Part shown: one piece after another, positions 1 through 5,172 of the stretch
How the letters are laid out: the number at the start of each line of letters is the position of its first letter
Numbering within the stretch: position 1 is the stretch's first letter
NCBI GenBank assembly: GCA_017628165.1
Contig: JAGBZQ010000077.1
Location: 1 to 5,172, forward strand
Direction: 5' to 3'
DNA from: Kiritimatiellia bacterium
Lineage (GTDB): Bacteria; Verrucomicrobiota; Kiritimatiellia; RFP12; UBA1067
DNA: 5,172 nucleotides
Program-made: the position numbers and the translations under genes
Notes under the pieces: model-generated
What the model was told of the DNA's origin: nothing
Seen by the model: the letters and a program-made list of their open reading frames with translations, nothing else
Databases searched by the model: none

Positions 1-879
1 CTTAGAAACCGTATCGTAAAATACAGTCTTCTGTGTGTTTCCGCTGCCAACCAATGCCGGCACAAGATTTATGAGTTCATTGCCATTCCCATCAAACAGC
101 TTTACATAATACCAATTGGCCCAGAAATAACGGCCGGAGGTACTGGTAGATGTCGCATTCTCCCAAGTGGAGCCTACCAAAATACTCCTGCTGTGTTCCC
201 CCATTGAATTATCTTTGACCTCATCGCCAATGCTGAATTCTTCCTCAGGAATACTATCTAAATAAACATTGCCGTCGGTGATTTTTATCGTATGGGGCTT
301 AGAATCGTTCAGATCGCCATAGAATTTGTGGGTGTGCGGGACACCATACCACCGCAGATAAAAATAATCTTTTTCGTAGCCGCCAAAAGTGAAATCATCA
401 CGTACACTTCCAATCAACGACTCCCATAAGCCAAATGAAGCATTTATTTCATTTGTATGAAAAAACCTGAACTCAAGCCCATACGCCTCGGTTGCCAAAA
501 TGCCTGTATCTATGTATTGCCCTTCGCCAAGCGAAACGTAGCCGTCCATAAGACGAATTTCCGATATCGCCAAAACGCGCATGACAGATTTCTCCGGAAC
601 AGTGGAAATATCAAAGTCATATAGAGCTTCGGCATCCGAAACGTCATTCTCATATTTGATGCTGTTTGCCCACTTCTCCAGCTCAGCTCCCCTGTCCGCT
701 GAATCATAGACGAGGTAAAGGCTGGTATTCTTATCAAGCACACCCGCCGGAGCCGCTACAGTCAAAGTGCTTCCGCTCACGGTGAACGAAAGCCGAGCCT
801 CATCAGAGAGTGCAACTTTCGGAGTCATCGTGCAGACAGAAAGAAACATCACGCCAAGCATCATGAATAATCTCTTCAT
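1..879 (-). CDS. Exported protein of Kiritimatiellae lectin-like type, 3' end missing
   Basis: This open frame of 293 codons has no stop before the left edge, so the C-terminus is missing. The start ATG at 879-877 has an AGGAGG ribosome binding site 9 nt upstream and a plausible promoter before that. Residues 1-25 look like a Sec signal peptide: basic KR, hydrophobic LFMMLGVMFLSVCTM, possible cleavage after ALS at residue 25. The mature protein has a small beta-rich segment (about 28-105) containing SLYLVYDSADRG. A second domain starts at YVSLGEGQYIDTG (114-126), runs through DDFTFGGYEKDYFYLRWYG, and approaches its end at NLVPAL and FYDTVSK (271-293). As I recall, YVxLGxxQYIDTG and xLVPxxxxxxxFYDTVS bracket a concanavalin-like jelly-roll domain repeated in many Kiritimatiellae exported proteins. 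Lectin-like binding is therefore an inference and the ligand is unknown. The family memory suggests only a few tens of residues are missing, unless a sorting or anchor domain follows. No catalytic motif is visible. The DNA looks more AT-rich than the ATPase genes. Confidence 0.85.
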   Translation of the reverse strand, partial: MKRLFMMLGVMFLSVCTMTPKVALSDEARLSFTVSGSTLTVAAPAGVLDKNTSLYLVYDSADRGAELEKWANSIKYENDVSDAEALYDFDISTVPEKSVMRVLAISEIRLMDGYVSLGEGQYIDTGILATEAYGLEFRFFHTNEINASFGLWESLIGSVRDDFTFGGYEKDYFYLRWYGVPHTHKFYGDLNDSKPHTIKITDGNVYLDSIPEEEFSIGDEVKDNSMGEHSRSILVGSTWENATSTSTSGRYFWANWYYVKLFDGNGNELINLVPALVGSGNTQKTVFYDTVSK

Positions 880-888
880 TTTACTTAT

Positions 889-894
889 CCTCCT
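889..894 (-). promoter_or_regulatory. Ribosome binding site of the exported-protein gene
   Basis: The minus strand reads AGAGGAGG just upstream of the ATG at 879, with the AGGAGG core here and a 9-nt spacer. It is a near-perfect anti-16S match and fixes the start codon, in front of a stretch that encodes a signal peptide. Confidence 0.8.
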
Positions 895-903
895 CTGCCG
901 TAT

Positions 904-932
904 ATGATATCAAAAAATCACCTTTTTCTCAA
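904..932 (-). promoter_or_regulatory. Sigma70-like promoter for the exported-protein gene
   Basis: On the minus strand a TTGAGA -35 box (932-927, 5 of 6 to TTGACA) is followed after exactly 17 nt by a TATCAT -10 box (909-904, 5 of 6 to TATAAT). The spacer is AT-rich. Transcription would start near 897, giving a leader of under 20 nt that carries the ribosome binding site. The promoter sits in the 104-bp gap after the DUF192 gene, which suggests the exported protein is transcribed separately from the ATPase operon. This is a consensus match only; sigma factor preferences in this phylum are not something I can verify. Confidence 0.5.
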
Positions 933-939
933 ACTTGGG

Positions 940-954
940 CGAAATTTTATTTCG
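940..954. repeat. Short AT-rich inverted repeat between operon and exported-protein gene
   Basis: CGAAAT and ATTTCG form a perfect 6-bp inverted repeat around a 3-nt loop. It lies downstream of the DUF192 stop codon and just upstream of the -35 box of the next gene. The stem is weak and no T-run follows on the minus strand, so it is not a convincing intrinsic terminator. It could be a weak transcript end, a regulator site next to the promoter, or chance. Confidence 0.3.
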
Positions 955-983
955 TTGGAGCTGCAGAGAGAAACTCCTCCTCT

Positions 984-1268
984 TTAGGGCAAAGAAGGGA
1001 TCTCAAGGACCTTTACCGCCCTAAATCCGCCCCAGACGAAAAAACGCCACGGCTTGATATTGCGGACGGTCTTGACCACTCTGTCGCTGCGGTCCAGAAA
1101 AACGGCATCTATCGGGAAGCTCATGAAAAAAGTGTGAATCGCATTGCACCTTAAAATGAGCATGCCTTCATCCTTCTCAAGGCGCTTTGTGCCGATGAGC
1201 CCCCTTATGCGTTCAAAAAGAGTCCGCGCCACCTTCGCCTTTACACCGTGTAAGAGAACAGTCTCCAT
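984..1268 (-). CDS. DUF192 family protein (COG1430-like), short C-terminus
   Basis: The 94 residues show the DUF192 pattern: a 'retyped' N-terminal strand, RIRGLIG (21-26), EGMLILRCNAIHTFFMSFPIDAVFLD (34-59), a loop with IKPW (71-74), and VLEIP near the end (87-91). DUF192 proteins are small beta-rich proteins whose biochemical role is not settled. The CNAIHTFxMxFPID version matches the subgroup I associate with pilus or secretion loci in other phyla, from memory. No signal peptide or membrane segment is visible, so it is probably cytoplasmic. The ATG follows the stop of the preceding small membrane protein gene by 2 nt and has no Shine-Dalgarno match, so translation is probably coupled. Family members usually continue past VLELPAG for some 10-20 residues; this one stops at PSLP, so the last strand may be absent. 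It is the last gene of the apparent ATPase operon. Confidence 0.8.
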   Translation of the reverse strand: METVLLHGVKAKVARTLFERIRGLIGTKRLEKDEGMLILRCNAIHTFFMSFPIDAVFLDRSDRVVKTVRNIKPWRFFVWGGFRAVKVLEIPSLP

Positions 1269-1270
1269 CG

Positions 1271-1501
1271 TTAAATAAGCGCGAGCGCCACCGCCAAGAG
1301 AATGAGAAAAAAAGCGATTGCGCGGCGCCTCGGAGAAACCTTGATCTCCTCTCCGCCATGCACACCCATATCCTTTCTAAGGATACGCCTCAACCCCCTG
1401 AGCGCAAGCGGAAGCCTGTTTGGCGGAGATGCAAGCGCCGAAGCGAAGCAAAGAAGCGCAATCACAGCGGCGATGCGCGCAATCTGCAATGCCACGTGCA
1501 T
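1271..1501 (-). CDS. Small membrane protein of unknown function, two predicted TM segments
   Basis: I do not recognise a family for this 76-residue protein. It has a hydrophobic stretch at about residues 5-24 (ALQIARIAAVIALLCFASAL) and a second at 61-76 (AIAFFLILLAVALALI) that ends at the C-terminus. Between them lies a strongly basic linker with RGLRRILRK (35-43) and SPRRR (56-60). By the positive-inside rule the linker should be cytoplasmic, forming a hairpin with both ends outside. The ATG lies 3 nt after the stop of the second PilB/GspE gene and the stop is 2 nt before the DUF192 start, which supports a real, coupled gene despite no visible Shine-Dalgarno. The first hydrophobic stretch could instead be an uncleaved signal anchor. 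A basic cytoplasmic loop beside pilus ATPases could contact them, but that is only inference. Confidence 0.65.
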   Translation of the reverse strand: MHVALQIARIAAVIALLCFASALASPPNRLPLALRGLRRILRKDMGVHGGEEIKVSPRRRAIAFFLILLAVALALI

Positions 1502-1504
1502 ATC

Positions 1505-3190
1505 TTATGTGTAGCGCAAGACTTCGTCGACAGTTGTATAGCCGTCGAGAATCGACTGAATGCCATGCTCACGCATTGTGCGCATTCCAAGCTCACGCGC
1601 CTTTTCGCGCAGGATAAGCGTGGGCGCGCGCGTGTTGATGAGCTCGCGCAGAGGATTTGAAATGCGAAGATATTCCACAACCGCCTTTCGCCCCTTGTAG
1701 CCCGTGCCGTTGCAGGTCTTGCAGCCACGGCCGAAATAGAACGGCCGCCCTCCTATCTGATCACGGGTTAAGGAAATGCGCTCAAGCGTCTCATCGTCTG
1801 GCTCATAAGCCTCGCGGCACTCGCGACAACACGTTCTCACGAGACGCTGACCAAGCACACCCTCAAGCGTTGAAGACAGGAGATACGGAGCCACGTTCAT
1901 ATCCACAAAGCGCGTGACTGCGCCCGCGGCATCGTTCGTATGCAGGGTGGAAAAGACAAAGTGACCAGTGAGCGCCGCCTGAATTGCGATTTCGGCAGTC
2001 TCAAGGTCGCGGATTTCTCCGATCATCATCACATCAGGGTCCTGACGGAGAAACGCGCGCAAAACCTTGGCGAACGTATTGCCAACTTTCGGATCGATCG
2101 GCACCTGAACGATGCCATCCACGTTATATTCCACCGGCTCTTCGGCAGTAAGAAGCTTCGTGTCAATCTGGTTGATGCGCCTTAAAATAGAATAAAGCGT
2201 AGTGGTCTTACCAGAACCGGTAGGCCCTGTCACGATGAAAATGCCGTTGGGCTTTTCAATATCCATCGTGATTTGCTCGTAGACGTCTTCAGGAAGCCCT
2301 ACATTCTCAAGGTCGAGCGAAGTGGCCGACTGATCGAGAATACGCATAACCACAGACTCGCCGTGCGCCGTGGGAAGACAGGAAACGCGCAAGTCCACGG
2401 GCTTGCCCGCCACAGTAAGGGCAATACGCCCGTCCTGCGGAATGCGGCGCTCGGAGATGTTCAGATTGGAAAGGATCTTGATACGCGATATGATGGCGGG
2501 CGCCATCTTAACATCAGGAGCCTTCATCTCGTAAAGCGCACCGTCGACGCGATAACGAATCTTGAAATCGTTCTCAAAAGGCTCTATGTGGATATCCGAT
2601 GCGCGATCAACAACACCCTGATAGAGAACGAGGTTCACAAAGCGAATAATCGCGGAGGAATTAGCCGCGTTCGTAATATCGGCAGGATCGGAGTTCTGAA
2701 GCTCCGAATCGCTGAGCATCGAGTCGCTCACGTCCTTGAGCATATCCGCAACGGAATCGTTGGCAGAACCGTAATACTGCGCGATCCGCTCCATGACATC
2801 CTGCTCACGGGCAAAAACAAAACGAACTTCCTTGGAAAGCGTAAAGAGAATCTCATCGGAGACGCGCGGATCCACAAGATCGAACGTGGCAAGCGTAACG
2901 GACATATCATCCGCCGCGATCGGGAAAACATTGTAGATACGGGCTGTGGACGCGGGAATTGCCTCCGTCACCTCCGTCTCGATCGTCATCCCCCCAAGAT
3001 CAATGGCCTCCGTATCCTGATACGCCGCCATGCACGCCAAAAGATCGTCCTCCGTGACAATCTCCTGATCTATTACGATCTGACGCACACTCTTGGCTTC
3101 AGTCTTCGCCAAGTCCTGAAGATCTCGCGCGCCGTTTTCGTCCAAGTATCCGTTCTGAACGAGAATCTGAAGAATCGGATCGAGCATCAT
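1505..3190 (-). CDS. PilB/GspE-family assembly ATPase (second copy, complete)
   Basis: This 561-residue protein is a full-length secretion/pilus assembly ATPase, a hexameric cytoplasmic motor that powers pilin or pseudopilin polymerisation at the inner membrane. Residues 1 to about 140 form the MshEN/GspE N-terminal region (DPILQILVQNGYLDENGA onward), followed by an acidic linker (about 142-175). The N2 domain includes ASDIHIEPFE (197-206) and IRYRVDG (211-217). The ATPase core has Walker A GPTGSGKT (322-329), an Asp-box-like TAEEPVE (348-354), Walker B VMMIGEIRD (387-395) with Glu392, and the His box GHFVFSTLHTND (409-420). A zinc-type tetracysteine has C455/C458 and C490/C493. The Asp box reads EE where most relatives have ED. 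The first ATG (3190) overlaps the pilT stop as ATGA; a second ATG follows at once. A G-run and AGAGGA lie upstream but are poorly spaced, so coupling probably matters. PilB and GspE cannot be separated from this sequence alone. Confidence 0.95.
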   Translation of the reverse strand: MMLDPILQILVQNGYLDENGARDLQDLAKTEAKSVRQIVIDQEIVTEDDLLACMAAYQDTEAIDLGGMTIETEVTEAIPASTARIYNVFPIAADDMSVTLATFDLVDPRVSDEILFTLSKEVRFVFAREQDVMERIAQYYGSANDSVADMLKDVSDSMLSDSELQNSDPADITNAANSSAIIRFVNLVLYQGVVDRASDIHIEPFENDFKIRYRVDGALYEMKAPDVKMAPAIISRIKILSNLNISERRIPQDGRIALTVAGKPVDLRVSCLPTAHGESVVMRILDQSATSLDLENVGLPEDVYEQITMDIEKPNGIFIVTGPTGSGKTTTLYSILRRINQIDTKLLTAEEPVEYNVDGIVQVPIDPKVGNTFAKVLRAFLRQDPDVMMIGEIRDLETAEIAIQAALTGHFVFSTLHTNDAAGAVTRFVDMNVAPYLLSSTLEGVLGQRLVRTCCRECREAYEPDDETLERISLTRDQIGGRPFYFGRGCKTCNGTGYKGRKAVVEYLRISNPLRELINTRAPTLILREKARELGMRTMREHGIQSILDGYTTVDEVLRYT

Positions 3191-4275
3191 TTGCCCCCCA
3201 TTTCCTCTTTAAGCTTCTGCACTACACTATCTGGATCCTGCGACTTCGTGATAAGCTCTTCATAAGAAATAAGCCCGTCGCGGTAGTGGTTGAGGAGACA
3301 CGCATCAAGCGTCATCATGCCGAACTTGGCGCCAGTCTGAAGATCGGATTTGATCATGTTCGTCTTGTTGTCGCGGATGCGGCTTCTGATGGCATCGGTG
3401 GAAGTCATGATCTCGAACGCGGCAATGCGCCCGTGGACCTCGCCGTTCTCATCAAGCTTCGGAAGAAGTATCTGCGAAATTACAGCCTGAAGACCTGCGG
3501 CAAGCTGTGTTCTCACCTGCTCCTGCTGATTCGTGGGGAATGCGTCCACGATACGGTCTACGGTTTCGGCTGCGCCCGTCGTATGGAGCGTACCAAAAAC
3601 GAGATGGCCGGTTTCGGCAGCTGTGATGGCCGCCGAAATGGTTTCAAGGTCACGCATTTCACCAACGAGAATAACATCAGGGTCCTGACGGAGAGCGCGG
3701 CGGATGGCCTCGGCGAAACTCGGAACATCGTCTCCCACTTCACGCTGAGTGATGAGCGATTTTGCTGAGTTATGGTAAAATTCAATAGGGTCTTCAATCG
3801 TGATGATGTGGACTCCGCGCTCATGGTTGATGACATCAAGCATTGAGGCGAGCGTCGTAGACTTACCGGAACCCGTAGGCCCTGTTACAAGGATGAGCCC
3901 GCGCGGCTTGAAGAGAAGCTCCTTCACAACAGGCGGAAGGCCGAGCTGCTCCATCGTAAGAAGCTTCGATGGAATCTGACGCAAAACCATACCGTAACGC
4001 TTACGCTCCTTGAAGATGGAGACACGAAAACGAGTTCCGTCTGGATGGGCAAGCGCGAAATCTGCGCCTCCATTTCTTTCAACCTCCTCCATCTGCTTTT
4101 CGGAAGCGATCTCTTTGCAAAGAGCGTATGTATCCTCTTCGGAGAGAGCCTCGTCAGAAAGAGGCAAAAGTTCACCATGAACGCGCAGCTCCGGCGGCAT
4201 ATATGCACGGATGTGAAGATCACTGCCACCCTCATCGATTGTGGCCTGCAAAAGATCATGCATCGAAATATCCAT
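3187..4275 (-). CDS. pilT: PilT-family pilus retraction ATPase
   Basis: The 362 residues match PilT closely in order and length (family about 340-370). There is a PAS-like N-terminal domain with GGSDLHIRAYMPPELRVHGEL (16-36), then MEQLGLPPVVKELL (108-121). The core has Walker A GPTGSGKST (132-140), Asp box TIEDPIEF (159-166), Walker B VILVGEMRDLET (201-212) with Glu206, and His box GHLVFGTLHTT (223-233). The C-terminal PilT signature is present as AIRSRIRDNK (295-304), where classical PilT has AIRNLIREGK. It also has the QTGAKFGMMTLDACL block. It lacks the tetracysteine of PilB/GspE, as expected. PilT hydrolyses ATP to depolymerise type IV pili at the cytoplasmic base, giving twitching motility or DNA uptake. 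The start at 4275 has AAGGAG 7 nt upstream. Its stop overlaps the next ATPase start by 4 nt. A PilU-like or secretion-specific role is possible. Confidence 0.95.
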   Translation of the reverse strand: MDISMHDLLQATIDEGGSDLHIRAYMPPELRVHGELLPLSDEALSEEDTYALCKEIASEKQMEEVERNGGADFALAHPDGTRFRVSIFKERKRYGMVLRQIPSKLLTMEQLGLPPVVKELLFKPRGLILVTGPTGSGKSTTLASMLDVINHERGVHIITIEDPIEFYHNSAKSLITQREVGDDVPSFAEAIRRALRQDPDVILVGEMRDLETISAAITAAETGHLVFGTLHTTGAAETVDRIVDAFPTNQQEQVRTQLAAGLQAVISQILLPKLDENGEVHGRIAAFEIMTSTDAIRSRIRDNKTNMIKSDLQTGAKFGMMTLDACLLNHYRDGLISYEELITKSQDPDSVVQKLKEEMGGK

Positions 4276-4282
4276 CTCTTTT

Positions 4283-4288
4283 CTCCTT
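4283..4288 (-). promoter_or_regulatory. Ribosome binding site of pilT
   Basis: The minus strand carries AAGGAG with a 7-nt spacer to the ATG at 4275. It supports that start over the in-frame ATG 12 nt further in (residue 5). It lies immediately downstream of the heptamer array, so pilT can be initiated independently of the ATPase gene before it. Confidence 0.75.
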
Positions 4289-4295
4289 AAAACTC

Positions 4296-4351
4296 TAACT
4301 ATCTACTGTCTACTAATTACTAACTACTAACCACTAACGACTAACCACTAA
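4296..4351 (-). repeat. Tandem heptanucleotide array, TTAGTNR, about 8 units
   Basis: Read on the minus strand from 4351 down, eight 7-bp units follow without interruption. Units 1 and 3 are TTAGTGG, unit 2 is TTAGTCG, units 4 and 6 are TTAGTAG, and unit 5 is TTAGTAA. Units 7 (ACAGTAG) and 8 (ATAGTTA) are degenerate, so the array decays toward pilT. Positions 1-5 of the unit are invariant over the first six copies, while position 6 varies and position 7 is G or A. The array fills most of the 72-bp gap between the first PilB/GspE gene and pilT. Unit 1 contains the TAG stop of that gene. It has no dyad symmetry, so it is not a terminator or a CRISPR array. Degenerate heptamer arrays of this kind are known from cyanobacterial intergenic regions; whether they are common in this phylum I cannot check here. 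Confidence 0.85.
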
Positions 4352-5172
4352 TCCGCATCCCCCATCGTCACGCGCAAGACCTCGGAGAGGCTCGTCATGC
4401 CGCTGGCGACTTTGAGCATACCGTCCTCACGCAGAGTGCGCATTCCCATCTCGCGTGCCCTCTGGCGAAGGATGCTCGCAGGAGCGTGGTCAAAAATCAG
4501 GCGCTGGATAGTGTCGTCCACCTTGAAAATCTCAAAAATGCCCTTTCGCCCTTTGTACCCGCTACGGCCGCACTTATCGCACCCCGCACCGGTATACATA
4601 GTCTCGGGAATCGTCTTCGCGATCGCCCCGAGCATCTTAATATCGCGCTCGGTGGGCGTATAGGGCGTTCTGCACTTCTCGCAGATTGCGCGCACAAGGC
4701 GCTGAGCCATTGCCGCACGAAGAGCGGAAGCCACAAGGAACGGCTTGACTCCGATGTCAAGAAGACGCGTGACGGCCGAAGGGGCATCGTTGGTGTGAAG
4801 GGTGGAAAAAACCAAGTGACCGGTAAGAGCCGCTTCCATCGCAATGTCGGCGGTTTCCGCGTCACGAATTTCCCCGATCATCACGATGTTGGGCGCCTGA
4901 CGCAAAATTGAGCGGAGCGCAGAGGAGAAGTCAAGCCCCACATCCTTGTTTACCTGAACCTGATTAATACCGCTCATCTGGTATTCCACAGGATCTTCCA
5001 CTGTAATGAGCTTCTTGTCTGGCGTATTAATCTGCCCCAAGCAGGCATAAAGTGTGGTGGTCTTTCCGGATCCCGTAGGACCGGTTACAAGAACGACGCC
5101 ATCGGGAAGTTTGATTAGACGCTCGAACGTGGCCTGATCGTCCGTCAAGAAGCCGAGCTGCGGAAGGCCAAG
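4348..5172 (-). CDS. PilB/GspE-family assembly ATPase (first copy), 5' part missing
   Basis: The window holds the C-terminal 274 residues; the frame is open to the right edge and the family is about 560-600 residues, so roughly half is missing. Numbering from the edge, residues 1-8 (LGLPQLGF) belong to the linker before the ATPase core. Walker A GPTGSGKT is at 31-38, the canonical Asp box VEDPVE at 58-63, Walker B IVMIGEIRD at 96-104, and the His box GHLVFSTLHTND at 118-129. Paired cysteines lie at C164/C167 and C198/C201. The end, GMRTLREDGMLKVASGMTSLSEVLRVT, is typical of PilB/GspE. It is a clear paralogue of the ATPase at 3190-1505 but differs throughout (for example KLITVEDPVEYQMSG against KLLTAEEPVEYNVDG), so this is not a recent duplication. 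Its role is filament assembly at the inner membrane. The TAG stop lies inside the first heptamer repeat. A TTG at 5148 is internal and not a start. Confidence 0.95.
   Translation of the reverse strand, partial: LGLPQLGFLTDDQATFERLIKLPDGVVLVTGPTGSGKTTTLYACLGQINTPDKKLITVEDPVEYQMSGINQVQVNKDVGLDFSSALRSILRQAPNIVMIGEIRDAETADIAMEAALTGHLVFSTLHTNDAPSAVTRLLDIGVKPFLVASALRAAMAQRLVRAICEKCRTPYTPTERDIKMLGAIAKTIPETMYTGAGCDKCGRSGYKGRKGIFEIFKVDDTIQRLIFDHAPASILRQRAREMGMRTLREDGMLKVASGMTSLSEVLRVTMGDAD

Noticed and set aside
510..743. A 77-codon minus-strand frame inside the exported-protein gene
   Set aside because: It overlaps the 293-codon open frame that has a signal peptide, promoter, ribosome binding site and recognisable blocks; the shorter frame has none of these.
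823..834. Lipoprotein signal (LSVC) in the exported protein
   Set aside because: The residue before the cysteine is valine, where the lipobox needs Gly, Ala or Ser; an ALS-type signal peptidase I site fits better.
940..954. Hairpin as an intrinsic terminator of the ATPase operon
   Set aside because: The stem is only 6 bp and AT-rich, and the minus strand continues CCCAAG with no T-run.
2273..3265. A 330-codon open frame on the plus strand
   Set aside because: It lies antisense to most of the second PilB/GspE gene, its product has no recognisable domains and is full of R, H, N and L as expected of a complementary-strand shadow, and no promoter or ribosome binding site supports it.
3286..3768. 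A 160-codon open frame on the plus strand inside pilT
   Set aside because: It is a complementary-strand shadow of the conserved ATPase core; the pilT frame carries all family motifs.
4296..4351. Heptamer array as a CRISPR array or a minisatellite coding repeat
   Set aside because: There are no spacers between units, the unit is only 7 bp, and stops occur in all frames on both strands.
5146..5148. TTG as the start codon of the rightmost ATPase
   Set aside because: The frame is open upstream to the edge and encodes LGLPQLGF, a normal linker segment in this family; starting here would remove the N-terminal domains the family needs.

Overview
The window reads as part of a chromosome from a Kiritimatiellota-like bacterium (PVC superphylum, probably an animal-gut or rumen lineage). 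The main clue is the leftmost gene. It encodes an exported protein with the layout I associate with the large paralogous families of uncharacterised exported proteins in Kiritimatiellae genomes: signal peptide, an 'LYLVYDSADRG' block, a 'YVSLGEGQYIDTG' block, and a closing 'NLVPAL...FYDTVSK' block. The phylum call rests on pattern memory, not a search. The rest of the window is type IV pilus / type II secretion machinery of a kind also widespread in PVC bacteria.

Every supported gene is on the minus strand, so transcription runs from right to left. In that order: (1) 5172-4348, the C-terminal 274 residues of a PilB/GspE-type assembly ATPase whose N-terminal half lies beyond the right edge; (2) 4351-4296, a tandem array of about eight 7-bp units (TTAGTNR) that fills the only real gap in the ATPase cluster and supplies the stop codon of gene 1; (3) 4275-3187, a complete PilT-family retraction ATPase with a good ribosome binding site; (4) 3190-1505, a complete second PilB/GspE ATPase joined to pilT by a 4-nt ATGA overlap; (5) 1501-1271, a 76-residue small membrane protein of unknown function, 3 nt after gene 4; (6) 1268-984, a 94-residue DUF192 protein, 2 nt after gene 5; (7) a sigma70-like promoter and ribosome binding site at about 932-889; (8) 879-1, the exported protein, which runs off the left edge.

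Genes 3 to 6 look like one translationally coupled operon, probably continuing from gene 1. The two PilB/GspE ATPases would power assembly of pilin or pseudopilin filaments at the inner membrane and PilT would power disassembly. The small membrane protein and the DUF192 protein travel with them and may be accessory factors. No pilin, PilC/GspF platform protein, secretin or prepilin peptidase is present in the window. Gene 8 has its own promoter and is probably a separate unit.

I see no RNA genes, insertion sequences, phage genes, CRISPR arrays or defence systems. The least ordinary items are the heptamer array, the PilB-PilT-PilB arrangement, and the small-membrane-protein plus DUF192 tail of the operon.
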